Below, piece after piece: positions 8,225 to 16,396 of a stretch of 64,000 nt of DNA. Position numbers and translations under genes: made by a program. The notes below the pieces were generated by a model, which worked only from the letters and a program-made list of their open reading frames with translations, searched no databases and had not been told where the DNA came from. This DNA comes from Roseivirga sp. UBA6052 (GTDB lineage Bacteria; Bacteroidota; Bacteroidia; Cytophagales; Cyclobacteriaceae): positions 744,001-808,000 of the forward strand of contig DIYO01000001.1 in NCBI GenBank assembly GCA_002427755.1, in the 5' to 3' direction. The stretch's first letter is position 1. The number at the start of each line of letters is the position of its first letter.

Positions 8225-8869
8225 ATGAAACTCGCACATTACCAAATAGAACATATCAAAGAGTACATCGATGGGCAGAATATCTGGTACCAAGATGTAA
8301 AGGATGAATTGCTTGACCACATCGTCTGTGCTGTGGAAGACGACATAGCTTCTAATCAATCTTCATTTGTAGATGCCGTAGCCAAAGTGGTCTTGGAGGT
8401 TAAACCCGCGAGGTTACAAAGATCCAAACTAAAAACAGAACACATTAGAACTTTCAAAGAAGTCTATTTAACGTTTTTAAATATCCTGACCAAGCAATCT
8501 TATTGGATTGCGCTGGCTATAGGGATAGCCACAGGTGTTATTTTCTTTTCTACAGACTTAGATGAGGTTTTACGAATTTACACGCTCGGCATGATGGTCG
8601 TACTGTTCTACAATTTCTTCGTTCGCACCTGGAACAACAGAAAGTTTCAACCTTTGTACAACACCTTCTTTATGAGCAGGCTCAATGCACTTTATATGCC
8701 AGGCCTAATCATTCCCTCCATAATTAATGGATGGGCTTCAGAGTGGTTAGTAGAAAACCCCTGGACCCTTCTGGCCTATATCAGTGTATTCAACTGCTAC
8801 CTAATCATATGCTTTATTGTATTAAATAAGAGTTTTATCAAATTGAGAAAACATGCCTCAGCTCAATAA
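8225..8869 (+). CDS. PadR-linked membrane protein 2
   Basis: 214 residues. The N-terminal helical domain has the motif QDVKDELLDHIVCAVEDDI, corresponding to the EEMYDHI and ELEILDHV motifs of the flanking paralogues; about four membrane segments follow (~85-205). It starts 4 nt after the preceding stop, and its 3' end overlaps the next gene by 17 nt. The cysteine-bearing TM4 region (NCYLIICFIVL) and basic tail suggest an ordinary inner-membrane topology. Function is unknown. Confidence 0.75.
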   Translation: MKLAHYQIEHIKEYIDGQNIWYQDVKDELLDHIVCAVEDDIASNQSSFVDAVAKVVLEVKPARLQRSKLKTEHIRTFKEVYLTFLNILTKQSYWIALAIGIATGVIFFSTDLDEVLRIYTLGMMVVLFYNFFVRTWNNRKFQPLYNTFFMSRLNALYMPGLIIPSIINGWASEWLVENPWTLLAYISVFNCYLIICFIVLNKSFIKLRKHASAQ

Positions 8870-9530
8870 AGATCAGATTCAAGAAATTAAGAAATTCATT
8901 CACTCAAGGGGTTTTACACACATTGAAGTTGAATTGGAAATCTTAGACCATGTAGCTTCAGCTGTTGAACAGAAACTCGAAAATGACCCACAAAAACCTC
9001 TTGATAAAGCCATTAAAGAAGTGCATGCTGGTTTTGGTGTATTTGGTTTTGCAGGTATTGAAGAAGAAAAGCAAAAACTGATTTCTAGCCTTTTAAAGAA
9101 GGAGTATCAAAATGTTATGCTATCCTATTTTAAGACGAGCAAAGTTCTAATCGTGGCCTTGATAGCCTTACTTTACACGGCAAGCTTAAATCTATCATGG
9201 CTAATGACTGAACAAGTCTTAAGGTTCTTTCCTGTGTGTGTAGTTCTTGCACTGCTAATATACACTGCCGCGCACTACCGATGGAGGTACAGGAAAATTG
9301 CAAAGAGGTCTCTTATGGTATCCTCGGCAATGCTCCCTATGGCACTTATACCTAATCTTGCGAATATAACAGGAATGTGGCTCGAAGATGTTACAGGTCC
9401 TAATGCTATTTATATTGAATACCTGTACGTAGCTATCATGACGCTTTGTACATTAGTATTCCTGGCCATGAATGATGTAATCAAATGGTCATATCAATGG
9501 ACATACGACAGGTACCTAAAATTCGAATAG
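8853..9530 (+). CDS. PadR-linked membrane protein 3
   Basis: 225 residues, third member of the set. The N-terminal domain has VELEILDHVASAVEQKLE and KEVHAGFGVFGFAGIEEE; the GFGVFGFAGIE stretch corresponds to AFGGVKGIQ in the first paralogue. About four membrane segments follow (~95-215). The ATG lies inside the end of the preceding gene, a 17-nt overlap, which implies coupled translation. Divergence among the three is high outside the DHI/DHV motif, so the triplication is old. Function is unknown. Confidence 0.75.
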   Translation: MPQLNKDQIQEIKKFIHSRGFTHIEVELEILDHVASAVEQKLENDPQKPLDKAIKEVHAGFGVFGFAGIEEEKQKLISSLLKKEYQNVMLSYFKTSKVLIVALIALLYTASLNLSWLMTEQVLRFFPVCVVLALLIYTAAHYRWRYRKIAKRSLMVSSAMLPMALIPNLANITGMWLEDVTGPNAIYIEYLYVAIMTLCTLVFLAMNDVIKWSYQWTYDRYLKFE

Positions 9531-9560
9531 TAGATTAACCAACAAAACTTTGATCTAAAT

Positions 9561-10472
9561 ATGCCCCGTACAATCCAGCTGGGTTTACTACTCATTACTA
9601 TTCTTTCCTTAGAATCAATAGCTCAAAAGAGAGTGGCTTTTACTATCGATGATGTGCCTACCCCGAGCACCTCTCCCGTTGAGATCAGCAATCGCTTTTT
9701 GAGCAAAATAGATTCTATGGGAATTCCGGCAACCATCTTTATTAATGAAGAACGCGTGAGAGTTGACAAACACCAAAAAACATTAGAGGCTTGGCTAAAA
9801 CATCCTTTAATCACACCAGGAAATCATACATTTAATCATCCTCGCTATTCAATTACACCTTTTGATCAGTTCATTCAAGAAGTAAAAGATGGTGAAAGAT
9901 TAACCCGACCGTTGGCTGAAAAATACAATAAGGAATTAAAGCACTTTCGGTTTCCTTTTAACGACTTAGGAAAGGACTCTGCCCAACATATACTAATAGA
10001 AAACGCACTTCATGAGCTGAACTATCAAATCTCACCATTTACTGTAGAATCATCTGACTGGATGTTCAACGCGCTGTACACGCGTCATATTAAAAAGGGT
10101 GAATTAGAAAAGGCCAAAGCCATTGGGGAACAGTATGTAAATGCGACAATGGACTATTTCGATCATTTTGAAGAACTATCTCAAGAAATGTTCAATAGAG
10201 ACATAGCGCAAATCTATCTCTGCCATGACAATCTCCTGAATTTACATTACGCACCCGAAATCATTACCCAGTTAAAAGCCCGGGGTTATGAAATCATTAG
10301 CATGGACGAAGCGCTAGAAGATGAGGTATATGCGCTACCTACCTTCTATTACAAAAAGTATGGCGTCTCATGGTTTTATAGGTGGATGCAAGATTCTGAT
10401 CTTATAGATCAATATATGCGTGCAGAACCCGATCTTTCTGATGCTTACAAAGCTTATGAAAATAGAAATTAA
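9561..10472 (+). CDS. Secreted polysaccharide deacetylase-family protein
   Basis: 303 residues with a signal peptide (~1-21). A NodB-homology (carbohydrate esterase 4) fold is indicated by motif 1 FTIDDVP (D30-D31), motif 2 GNHTFNHP (H89 and H93, metal ligands), motif 3 RFPF (~130-133) and a late LCHD motif. Such enzymes remove N- or O-acetyl groups from chitin, peptidoglycan or other glycans, acting in the periplasm or outside. It sits next to a GH3 beta-glucosidase on the opposite strand (convergent, 5-nt gap). The substrate cannot be told from sequence. Confidence 0.88.
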   Translation: MPRTIQLGLLLITILSLESIAQKRVAFTIDDVPTPSTSPVEISNRFLSKIDSMGIPATIFINEERVRVDKHQKTLEAWLKHPLITPGNHTFNHPRYSITPFDQFIQEVKDGERLTRPLAEKYNKELKHFRFPFNDLGKDSAQHILIENALHELNYQISPFTVESSDWMFNALYTRHIKKGELEKAKAIGEQYVNATMDYFDHFEELSQEMFNRDIAQIYLCHDNLLNLHYAPEIITQLKARGYEIISMDEALEDEVYALPTFYYKKYGVSWFYRWMQDSDLIDQYMRAEPDLSDAYKAYENRN

Positions 10473-10477
10473 CCCTT

Positions 10478-12961
10478 TCAGTTAATTTCTATTTCCGACT
10501 TTAGGGCAATATTTCTTGATGAGTTTCCTACTCTCATTTCATAGTCACCTGGTTCAACAACCCAAGTGCTTTTGGCCTCATCCCAATAAGCTAAATCCTT
10601 TACAGGAATCTTTAAGGCTATCGTCACTGCTTGATTAGGCATTAATAATGTAGTCTTAGCGAAACTCCTTAATTCTTGTAGAGGCCTATCGATACTGGTT
10701 TCTGGTAACGATGAATACACCTGCACCACTTCTTTACCCGGTATAGCTCCTGTATTCGTCACCGTCAATTCCAATTTGATAGTATCGGATTCAATTACGG
10801 TCTTCAATTCACTCAATTCAAAATCAGTATAGGAAAGTCCAAAACCGAAAGGATAAGAGACGTCTAATTCAGCTTTATCGAAATGACGGTATCCAACGTA
10901 AATACCTTCTTCATAATTCGTAAAGTCGATATTTTGAATCAATTCTTCTCCTTCTTCCTTAGGCTTAGCTGTAAGCAGTTTCAGAAAATCAATAGATTCT
11001 CCACCCAATGGGAAATTTTCATTTGACCAATGATCATCTAGGCTAACGGGAAAAGTCATCGGTAACTTACCACTTGGGTTCACATTGCCTGCTAGAATAT
11101 CAGCCACAGAATTCCCTCCTTCTTGACCACCTTGCCAAGCCAAGAGAATAGCATCAGGTAAATCTTTCCAGCTAGCAGTTTCGATCACACCTCCAATATT
11201 CAGTACAACGATCACCTTTTTCCCTGCAGCATGAAATACCTGAGTGGTTCTCTCTATCATCTCTCTTTCAGTGTCGAATAGTAAGAAATCATCTTTCTCC
11301 ACTCTGTCTCCGCCTTCACCAGCGTTTCTGCCAATGGTAATAATGGCTACATCGGCAGTTTGTTCAATCTCTCTTAGTTGTTCTACACTGTAGCTGATCT
11401 GTGGTGGCGAATAAGGGTTGGTCATGGCTGATAATCCCTCAGGCTTTATGAATTCCTCCTCGCGCGTACTTTTAAAGTCTTCAAATAATTCTACAGCTCT
11501 TTCATTAATCTCGAATCCAGCATTTTGCTGACCTTCTTCCATCACCAATTGACCCGCTCTGGATTGGGTCTTTACCTCTTCTCCTACATTGAGCAAACCT
11601 TGTTCTAATGAAATGGTATAGGCCTCATTCACATCTCCAGAACCTGTACCTCCGGCAATAAAGTCAAATGAAGTAGTCCCCAGCAGTGCCACATTCACTT
11701 TACCCTGTAGCGGCAATGTAGCGTTGTTATTTTTCAACAAAGTCATGCCTTCAGAAGCAGATTGTCTCGTGACTAATGCATTGGCCTTCAAATCAGGATT
11801 ATCACTGTATTGGTAATTCTTCATTTTATTCGACCCTAAAATCAATCGAAGAATTCTACCTGCTGCACGGTCAATTACAGCTTCAGAAAGCGTACCCTCC
11901 TCATATCCTTCGATTAAGGCATTCCATTGTTTCTTAGTGCCTGGTTCTAACAAGTCGTTTCCAGCTGATACTTGAGCCACAGCATCTTGCCCACCAAACC
12001 AATCGGTCATAACGAGTCCTTCAAAACCCCAATCTCCTCTTAAAACATCTGTGAGTAAAAACGAACTTTCAGAAGCATATTCTCCATTCACCATATTGTA
12101 AGAAGACATAATGGTCCAAGGCTGTGCCTGCTCAACAGCAATTTGAAAGCCTTTTAGATAAATCTCTCTTAGTGCCCTTTGAGATAGTCTAGAATCGTTT
12201 AAATTTCGATTAGTTTCTTGATTATTAGCGACATAATGCTTGATGGAAGTACCCACATTATTCGACTCTATTCCATTGATCATAGCGGCACTCATGCTTC
12301 CCGATAGAAAAGGATCTTCTGAGTAGTATTCAAAATTTCTACCTGTCAGTGGGTGTCGGTGAATATTAGCTCCAGGACCTAAAATGACATCTATTCCATA
12401 CTCTTTTGCCTCATTGCCCATTACACGACCAATGTTCTCAACTAAGTCATCATTCCATGTTGAAGCGACAAGTGTTGCAATTGGAAAAGCAGTGGCATAA
12501 TACGTACGATCCTCTCCTTCTCTTTCCGGTTCAATCCTTAAGCCTGCAGGACCGTCTGACAAATAGATAGTAGGTAGTCCCAATCTTGGTGTGGGTACAA
12601 TAGTCCCGACTGCGCCTGGAATTCCTTCGCCTTCTGGCACCATACCTAAACCCGATGCAATTCCAGATCCTTTAAGTAAATGTATCTTCTCATCTACAGT
12701 CATTAGAGAAAGTGCATTCTCAACACGTTCAGCCATTGACCTTCTACCATCCTCATAAACGTCCAGTTCGCCATTAGCATTTCTATCTAAAAAAGCATAT
12801 CCCTCTATTGTGATCTTCTTGAACTCAGTTTGTTCAGCGTAGTCCCCTTCAAACTTGAGGAAATTAGAACGTACCCATAACCAGCCTCCACCGGCTATCA
12901 ACAGCACTAAACCAATTATGCAGGCTAAAACAATGAGGGTAATTTTCACTGGCTTTTTCAT
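10478..12961 (-). CDS. GH3 beta-glucosidase-type glycoside hydrolase
   Basis: 827 residues. An N-terminal hydrophobic anchor (~8-31) is followed by an EF-hand-like calcium loop (D59 to D71, NANGELDVYED) seen in many Bacteroidota GH3 enzymes. The GH3 N-domain spans ~80-380, with KHYVANNQE (241-249) and the nucleophile D320 in VMTDWFGG. The alpha/beta C-domain (~400-650) has the TIGRNAGEGGDR loop, and a fibronectin III-like end (~730-825) has SYPFGFGLSYTDF and PGDYEMRVG. It likely hydrolyses terminal beta-glucosides or xylosides in the periplasm. It is divergent from an NrtR-type regulator across 84 nt containing two operator-like sites, so sugar-dependent control is likely. Confidence 0.93.
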   Translation of the reverse strand: MKKPVKITLIVLACIIGLVLLIAGGGWLWVRSNFLKFEGDYAEQTEFKKITIEGYAFLDRNANGELDVYEDGRRSMAERVENALSLMTVDEKIHLLKGSGIASGLGMVPEGEGIPGAVGTIVPTPRLGLPTIYLSDGPAGLRIEPEREGEDRTYYATAFPIATLVASTWNDDLVENIGRVMGNEAKEYGIDVILGPGANIHRHPLTGRNFEYYSEDPFLSGSMSAAMINGIESNNVGTSIKHYVANNQETNRNLNDSRLSQRALREIYLKGFQIAVEQAQPWTIMSSYNMVNGEYASESSFLLTDVLRGDWGFEGLVMTDWFGGQDAVAQVSAGNDLLEPGTKKQWNALIEGYEEGTLSEAVIDRAAGRILRLILGSNKMKNYQYSDNPDLKANALVTRQSASEGMTLLKNNNATLPLQGKVNVALLGTTSFDFIAGGTGSGDVNEAYTISLEQGLLNVGEEVKTQSRAGQLVMEEGQQNAGFEINERAVELFEDFKSTREEEFIKPEGLSAMTNPYSPPQISYSVEQLREIEQTADVAIITIGRNAGEGGDRVEKDDFLLFDTEREMIERTTQVFHAAGKKVIVVLNIGGVIETASWKDLPDAILLAWQGGQEGGNSVADILAGNVNPSGKLPMTFPVSLDDHWSNENFPLGGESIDFLKLLTAKPKEEGEELIQNIDFTNYEEGIYVGYRHFDKAELDVSYPFGFGLSYTDFELSELKTVIESDTIKLELTVTNTGAIPGKEVVQVYSSLPETSIDRPLQELRSFAKTTLLMPNQAVTIALKIPVKDLAYWDEAKSTWVVEPGDYEMRVGNSSRNIALKSEIEIN

Positions 12962-12971
12962 GAGAATTTAT

Positions 12972-12992
12972 TTTGTGTCAATAAGTCACAAA
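12972..12992. promoter_or_regulatory. Candidate operator 1 of the GH3/NrtR-type region
   Basis: TTTGTG (12972-12977) and CACAAA (12987-12992) form an inverted repeat with 9 nt between. The site overlaps the minus-strand -7 box of the GH3 gene, which suits repression. Confidence 0.6.
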
Positions 12993-12996
12993 TATA
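12989..12996 (-). promoter_or_regulatory. Probable -7 box of the GH3 promoter
   Basis: CAAATATA on the plus strand reads TATATTTG on the minus strand, a full match to TAnnTTTG, 27 nt before the GH3 start codon. Confidence 0.6.
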
Positions 12997-13007
12997 CATA
13001 ATTAATA

Positions 13008-13026
13008 TTTGTGGCGAAAGGTCACA
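13008..13026. promoter_or_regulatory. Candidate operator 2 of the GH3/NrtR-type region
   Basis: TTTGTG (13008-13013), 9 nt, CACA (13023-13026). Over the 17-nt core it agrees with operator 1 at 13 positions, including the TGTG and GTCACA ends. Centre-to-centre distance is 36 bp. It lies just upstream of the regulator's own -7 box. Confidence 0.6.
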
Positions 13027-13031
13027 TTTAA

Positions 13032-13039
13032 TATTTTTG
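13032..13039 (+). promoter_or_regulatory. Probable -7 box of the NrtR-type regulator promoter
   Basis: TATTTTTG matches TAnnTTTG. It ends 6 nt before the ATG at 13046, so transcription would start at or next to the start codon, predicting a leaderless mRNA. Confidence 0.6.
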
Positions 13040-13045
13040 TACAAC

Positions 13046-13759
13046 ATGAAGAGAATCACTTCTATCAATTCTAAGGACTTCCTACCTCAGCTTTCAGTTG
13101 ATGTTGTCATCATGGGCTATCAAGATGGGGCGATCAAATGCTTGCTGTTACGTATTAAAGACAAGTGGCTCTTGCCAGGCGGATACGTAGAGCAAAAGCA
13201 AAGTGTTGAAGAAGCCGCTGAGTCTGTACTAGAACTCCGTACTGGACTTAAAGGCCAACACCTCAAGTTTTTAGCTGTGTTTGGCTCTGCAGATCGTGAT
13301 TTTAAGAAGGAAAGAGAAGCATTTTTGGAAAACCCGGCATTGAAGTCGATTGAAATAGACGATCCTGATTTCTTTTCAAGAAGATATGTTACCCTCTCCT
13401 ATTACGCTTTAGTAGATATTGACAAAATACACCCTGAATTAAGCTTTCTAGACGAAGAATGGCAGTGGTTCGATGTTTCTAAGCTACCTGACATGTGGAT
13501 GGACCACAAAGACATTGTAATGACTGCCCGAGAGCGGTTAAAAGACGACATCAGGCAAGAGCACATCACACATAACCTACTTCCGGAACAATTCACGATG
13601 CCCGCTCTCCATCAATTGCATCAGGTAATCCTTGAGACTCCCATAGACAGAAGTAGGTTCCAAAAGACTATGCTTGCCACAGACAAGTTCGAGCGCTTAC
13701 CTAAACTCAAGAAAGACAGCCCTGGAAGAAGCCCCTACTTATATCGGGTAAAACCATAG
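13046..13759 (+). CDS. NrtR-family transcriptional regulator (Nudix-derived)
   Basis: 237 residues. An N-terminal Nudix fold (~15-145: SVDVVIMGYQDG, LPGGYVEQKQSVEEAAES) is joined to a C-terminal winged-helix-like domain (~155-235: LLPEQFTMPALHQLHQVIL, then DRSRFQKTMLA). The Nudix box at ~46-68 is degenerate: where catalysis needs RExxEE the protein has SVLELR, so it is almost surely a ligand sensor and not a hydrolase. Relatives (NrtR and the Bacteroidota sugar regulators of this family) repress sugar or NAD genes and respond to a sugar or ADP-ribose. Divergent orientation to the GH3 gene and two shared sites point to that as its target. The TTG at 13037 is an unlikely alternative start because it lies in the -7 box. 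Confidence 0.88.
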   Translation: MKRITSINSKDFLPQLSVDVVIMGYQDGAIKCLLLRIKDKWLLPGGYVEQKQSVEEAAESVLELRTGLKGQHLKFLAVFGSADRDFKKEREAFLENPALKSIEIDDPDFFSRRYVTLSYYALVDIDKIHPELSFLDEEWQWFDVSKLPDMWMDHKDIVMTARERLKDDIRQEHITHNLLPEQFTMPALHQLHQVILETPIDRSRFQKTMLATDKFERLPKLKKDSPGRSPYLYRVKP

Positions 13760-13829
13760 CAGCAGCCTACACTAGCGGAACTTTATTACCTCTCCATTGT
13801 TGAATAAATAACAAAGCAAAGGCATAGAA

Positions 13830-14147
13830 ATGAAAGCAGAATTCATAGAAGTTCCACTAGTTAAAAACGAAGGTAAAAAGCGTTTTGAGATCGAAAGAAA
13901 TGGTCACTTTGCCTTTATAGACTATAAAGAGGTGGGTAATAAAATGGCCCTTATTCATACGGAAGCTGAACCTGAATTAGCAGGAACTGGAGCTGCGGGA
14001 GCCGTAGTAGAAAAAACACTTCACTGGATCGATGAACAAAAAATGGTATTGCTCCCCTACTGTCCTTTTGTTTTCTCTTACATCAAAAGGCATCCGGAAT
14101 GGAAACGCTTGGTAGACCCCAAATTCAAAGGATACGAAAAACTATAA
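13830..14147 (+). CDS. Small GNAT-like N-acetyltransferase (YjdJ/NATD1 type)
   Basis: 105 residues, the compact acetyltransferase form. It has the pattern FEIERNGHFAFIDY, LIHTEAEPELAGTGAAGAVV (CoA-loop position, here with GTGAAG) and the C-terminal LLPYCPFVFSYIKRHPEW typical of this family, which includes human NATD1. The substrate is unknown for most members. It lies 3 nt ahead of the next gene, so the two are co-transcribed. Confidence 0.85.
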   Translation: MKAEFIEVPLVKNEGKKRFEIERNGHFAFIDYKEVGNKMALIHTEAEPELAGTGAAGAVVEKTLHWIDEQKMVLLPYCPFVFSYIKRHPEWKRLVDPKFKGYEKL

Positions 14148-14150
14148 TCT

Positions 14151-14456
14151 ATGGAAAGCTATGACAACCTAGTTGAAGGCATTAGTGACTTAAGAGCACA
14201 AGGCTATGTAGAGGACTTCAACATTGAAGAAACCACGATAGCCTGTCGAGCAGGAGCCTATCAGTTAAGACCAGACGATTTTGAAATTGACAAATGGTTT
14301 AGAATTGAAGGAGATGACTCTAGTGCTGAAAACTCATCTATTCTCTACGCCATATCATCAGAAAAATATGGTTTAAAAGGAACTATGGTAAACGCTTACG
14401 GTGTCTATTCTGATAGTATAGCAGATGATCTATTGGCTAAATTGAATTTTGCTTAG
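14151..14456 (+). CDS. Small conserved Bacteroidota protein of unknown function
   Basis: 101 residues, acidic, cytoplasmic. The pattern (LVEGISDLRAQGYVEDFNI, then a cysteine, then LRPDDFEIDKWFRIEG, SILYAIS and GTMVNAYGVYSD) is that of a short protein common in Bacteroidota. I recall database entries that call it 'phosphoribosylpyrophosphate synthetase', but it has none of the PRPP-synthetase motifs present in the real prs at 4538, so that name should not be used. It follows the GNAT gene by 3 nt. Confidence 0.75.
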   Translation: MESYDNLVEGISDLRAQGYVEDFNIEETTIACRAGAYQLRPDDFEIDKWFRIEGDDSSAENSSILYAISSEKYGLKGTMVNAYGVYSDSIADDLLAKLNFA

Positions 14457-14466
14457 TGATTAGCAA

Positions 14467-15045
14467 TCAGAACTCAAACTGAGTCCTTAAATCAGATTCT
14501 TCAGGACAATCACAAGGCTCAGGATCTTTCTCATCAGTTAAGACCCAACAGTCGCCTAGAATTGAGCTATATATTACCTCAAAGCCTATTCTACCTACAT
14601 GTTTCGTGAACTCTCTTACCCTACCTTCATCATCCCAGTTCATGGCAATAGCAAACTTATCATAGTCCTTTGGTAATACTTGGTGGTTAATTCCAGAGAC
14701 CCGGGTATTAGAATAGCCAAGTCCATGTCCTTCTCCCAGTACACTATCCATGAGTTCAGCAAAACTTCTTTGTTCTACTCCATCAAAAGTTAAGACTACT
14801 GATTCAATCATTGCCGGGCCGACACCCCTATTCTGGGCCTTATACATAAACCCTTCATGATCGTAGTGCTGCCCTAGCTGAACATACGGCCATACCGATG
14901 CCTTCTGCTGAGTCCTCATGATTCTTGCTTCATAAAATGAGACAAACAGTGCACAAATACTAATGACAATTGCCGCGAGGGCTACGAATGCTTCCGATTT
15001 GATTTTCTTGAACATGACCTTTGTGTTATTGAAAAAATGGTTCAA
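14467..15045 (-). CDS. Membrane-anchored protein of unknown function
   Basis: 192 residues. One N-terminal membrane segment (~19-41, AFVALAAIVISICALFVSFY) precedes a soluble beta-rich domain (~50-190) with VWPYVQLGQHYDHEGFMYKAQNRGVGPAMIESV, a pattern seen in small single-TM proteins of unknown function. It has two adjacent cysteines near the end (EPCDCPEE). A start at the ATG at 15015 (MFKKIKSEAF) is equally possible. It is convergent with the preceding gene (10-nt gap) and lies downstream of the AraC gene on the same strand. Confidence 0.6.
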   Translation of the reverse strand: MNHFFNNTKVMFKKIKSEAFVALAAIVISICALFVSFYEARIMRTQQKASVWPYVQLGQHYDHEGFMYKAQNRGVGPAMIESVVLTFDGVEQRSFAELMDSVLGEGHGLGYSNTRVSGINHQVLPKDYDKFAIAMNWDDEGRVREFTKHVGRIGFEVIYSSILGDCWVLTDEKDPEPCDCPEESDLRTQFEF

Positions 15046-15099
15046 AAAAAGAACAAGACGATTTAGATATTGTTCAAGCTGCCGAGCTCAAATCAAATA

Positions 15100-16164
15100 C
15101 TAGTACTCATTTACCTCCTCTACCATTTTGCAATCCATACTTTTAATGTATTCGCTAGGTGTAATTTTCATCCTCTTCTTAAAGGCCCTGTTAAAAGTAG
15201 CCTTAGACTTAAAACCGGATGACTCTGCCAATCCCATGATACTGTATTTTAAATGCTCGTTTGCCTTAAGCTTTTCGATGAAATGATCAATTCTAAGGTC
15301 GTTTACATAATCGTTGAAGTTGGTTTCTCCATCTTTAGACAAAGTCTTGGATAGTACTACCTTGGGTACCTTCAACATTCGAGCTGCCACCTCAACTTTT
15401 ATTTCTGGAGACAAAAACATTTGCTTCTCCTTGAATCTATTTAGAATCTCAGGCTCAGTCTCAATAACTTTTGCTTGCTCTTTGCTCCTTTTGAAAAGAG
15501 GGTTTCCCAACAATTCATAGAGTACCATTGAAGTGAGAAAAACGTAGCTACTCTTTATAATTAACTGAATTACGAAGAGCGGTGAAGCATTTACACCCCA
15601 ATCTTGCTTTATATTGAAGAATGAAAATTCTTTTGATATGACTTGAAAAAGAGACACAACCACAAATCCTATTGCAATCAATTTCTCATAGTTCTCTAGT
15701 TTCAAATTGAGCCCTTTAAGTTGCAAACCATATATACATACCAAAGACAGAAGTAAAATGCTAGGTAGATGAAAATAGATTATTTCGTACAAAAAGGGCA
15801 TATCTGACCAATTCACGTAGAAGACTCCGAGCAAAGAGAAAATTACCAGAGAGTATGGCAAGAATTCAAACCACCGTATTCTAGCCTTCAAGAGATGGTT
15901 CTTTTTAATCCAGTAAGTAATCAACACAGGAATAATCAATGTGAAATCAGAGAGATAAAAAAGTACTACCTGCATGACATTTGACACCATAGTGTCAATA
16001 GACAAGATTGTACTAAAGTCTCGATATGACCGAAGACCGAGAAATGTAATAACCAGACAGAGGAAAATAGAAATTCTGGTTAATCTCTTCTGAACATAGA
16101 GGGTTCCTATTACTAAGAATCCAAACAACGATCCGAACAATGAAAAAAGTGGTAAGTAATTCAT
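15100..16164 (-). CDS. Membrane-bound AraC-family transcriptional regulator
   Basis: 354 residues. The first ~215 residues hold about seven hydrophobic spans (7TM-type sensor); residues ~245-345 are an AraC DNA-binding domain with two helix-turn-helix units (YSIMGLAESSGFKSKATFNRAFKKRMKITPSEYIKS). This is the 7TM-AraC form common in Bacteroidota, which senses an unknown signal at the inner membrane. It is divergent from the two serine-hydrolase genes across 232 nt, so these are its most obvious targets; the GTATCA/TGATAC site at 16308-16329 lies between them. Confidence 0.88.
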   Translation of the reverse strand: MNYLPLFSLFGSLFGFLVIGTLYVQKRLTRISIFLCLVITFLGLRSYRDFSTILSIDTMVSNVMQVVLFYLSDFTLIIPVLITYWIKKNHLLKARIRWFEFLPYSLVIFSLLGVFYVNWSDMPFLYEIIYFHLPSILLLSLVCIYGLQLKGLNLKLENYEKLIAIGFVVVSLFQVISKEFSFFNIKQDWGVNASPLFVIQLIIKSSYVFLTSMVLYELLGNPLFKRSKEQAKVIETEPEILNRFKEKQMFLSPEIKVEVAARMLKVPKVVLSKTLSKDGETNFNDYVNDLRIDHFIEKLKANEHLKYSIMGLAESSGFKSKATFNRAFKKRMKITPSEYIKSMDCKMVEEVNEY

Positions 16165-16307
16165 ATCTGTAGGCTTTGAGCACTAGACTTAATAGACATC
16201 TGCACAAGCGATTGGATGCATTAACACACAATAATTTATTCTTAAGTCAACTCTAAGATTATGACGATTGATCTATAGCTTTTGATAGACATGTTTAATG
16301 TAACCGC

Positions 16308-16329
16308 GTATCATATCACAATTTGATAC
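16308..16329. promoter_or_regulatory. Inverted half-sites GTATCA-N10-TGATAC
   Basis: GTATCA (16308-16313) and TGATAC (16324-16329) lie 67 nt upstream of the first serine-hydrolase gene. The same half-sites recur at 19392 and 23685 with 20-nt spacing. Candidate operator; binding protein unknown. Confidence 0.4.
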
Positions 16330-16396
16330 CCATGAGTAGTTTTTAGTGATTACTCAACATCATTTTGAAGCGTCATTCGGGAAACAAAAATTCAAG

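Noticed and set aside
14151..14456. Phosphoribosylpyrophosphate synthetase, the name I recall for this short family
   Set aside because: It is 101 residues long and has none of the PRPP-synthetase motifs found in the true prs at 4538.
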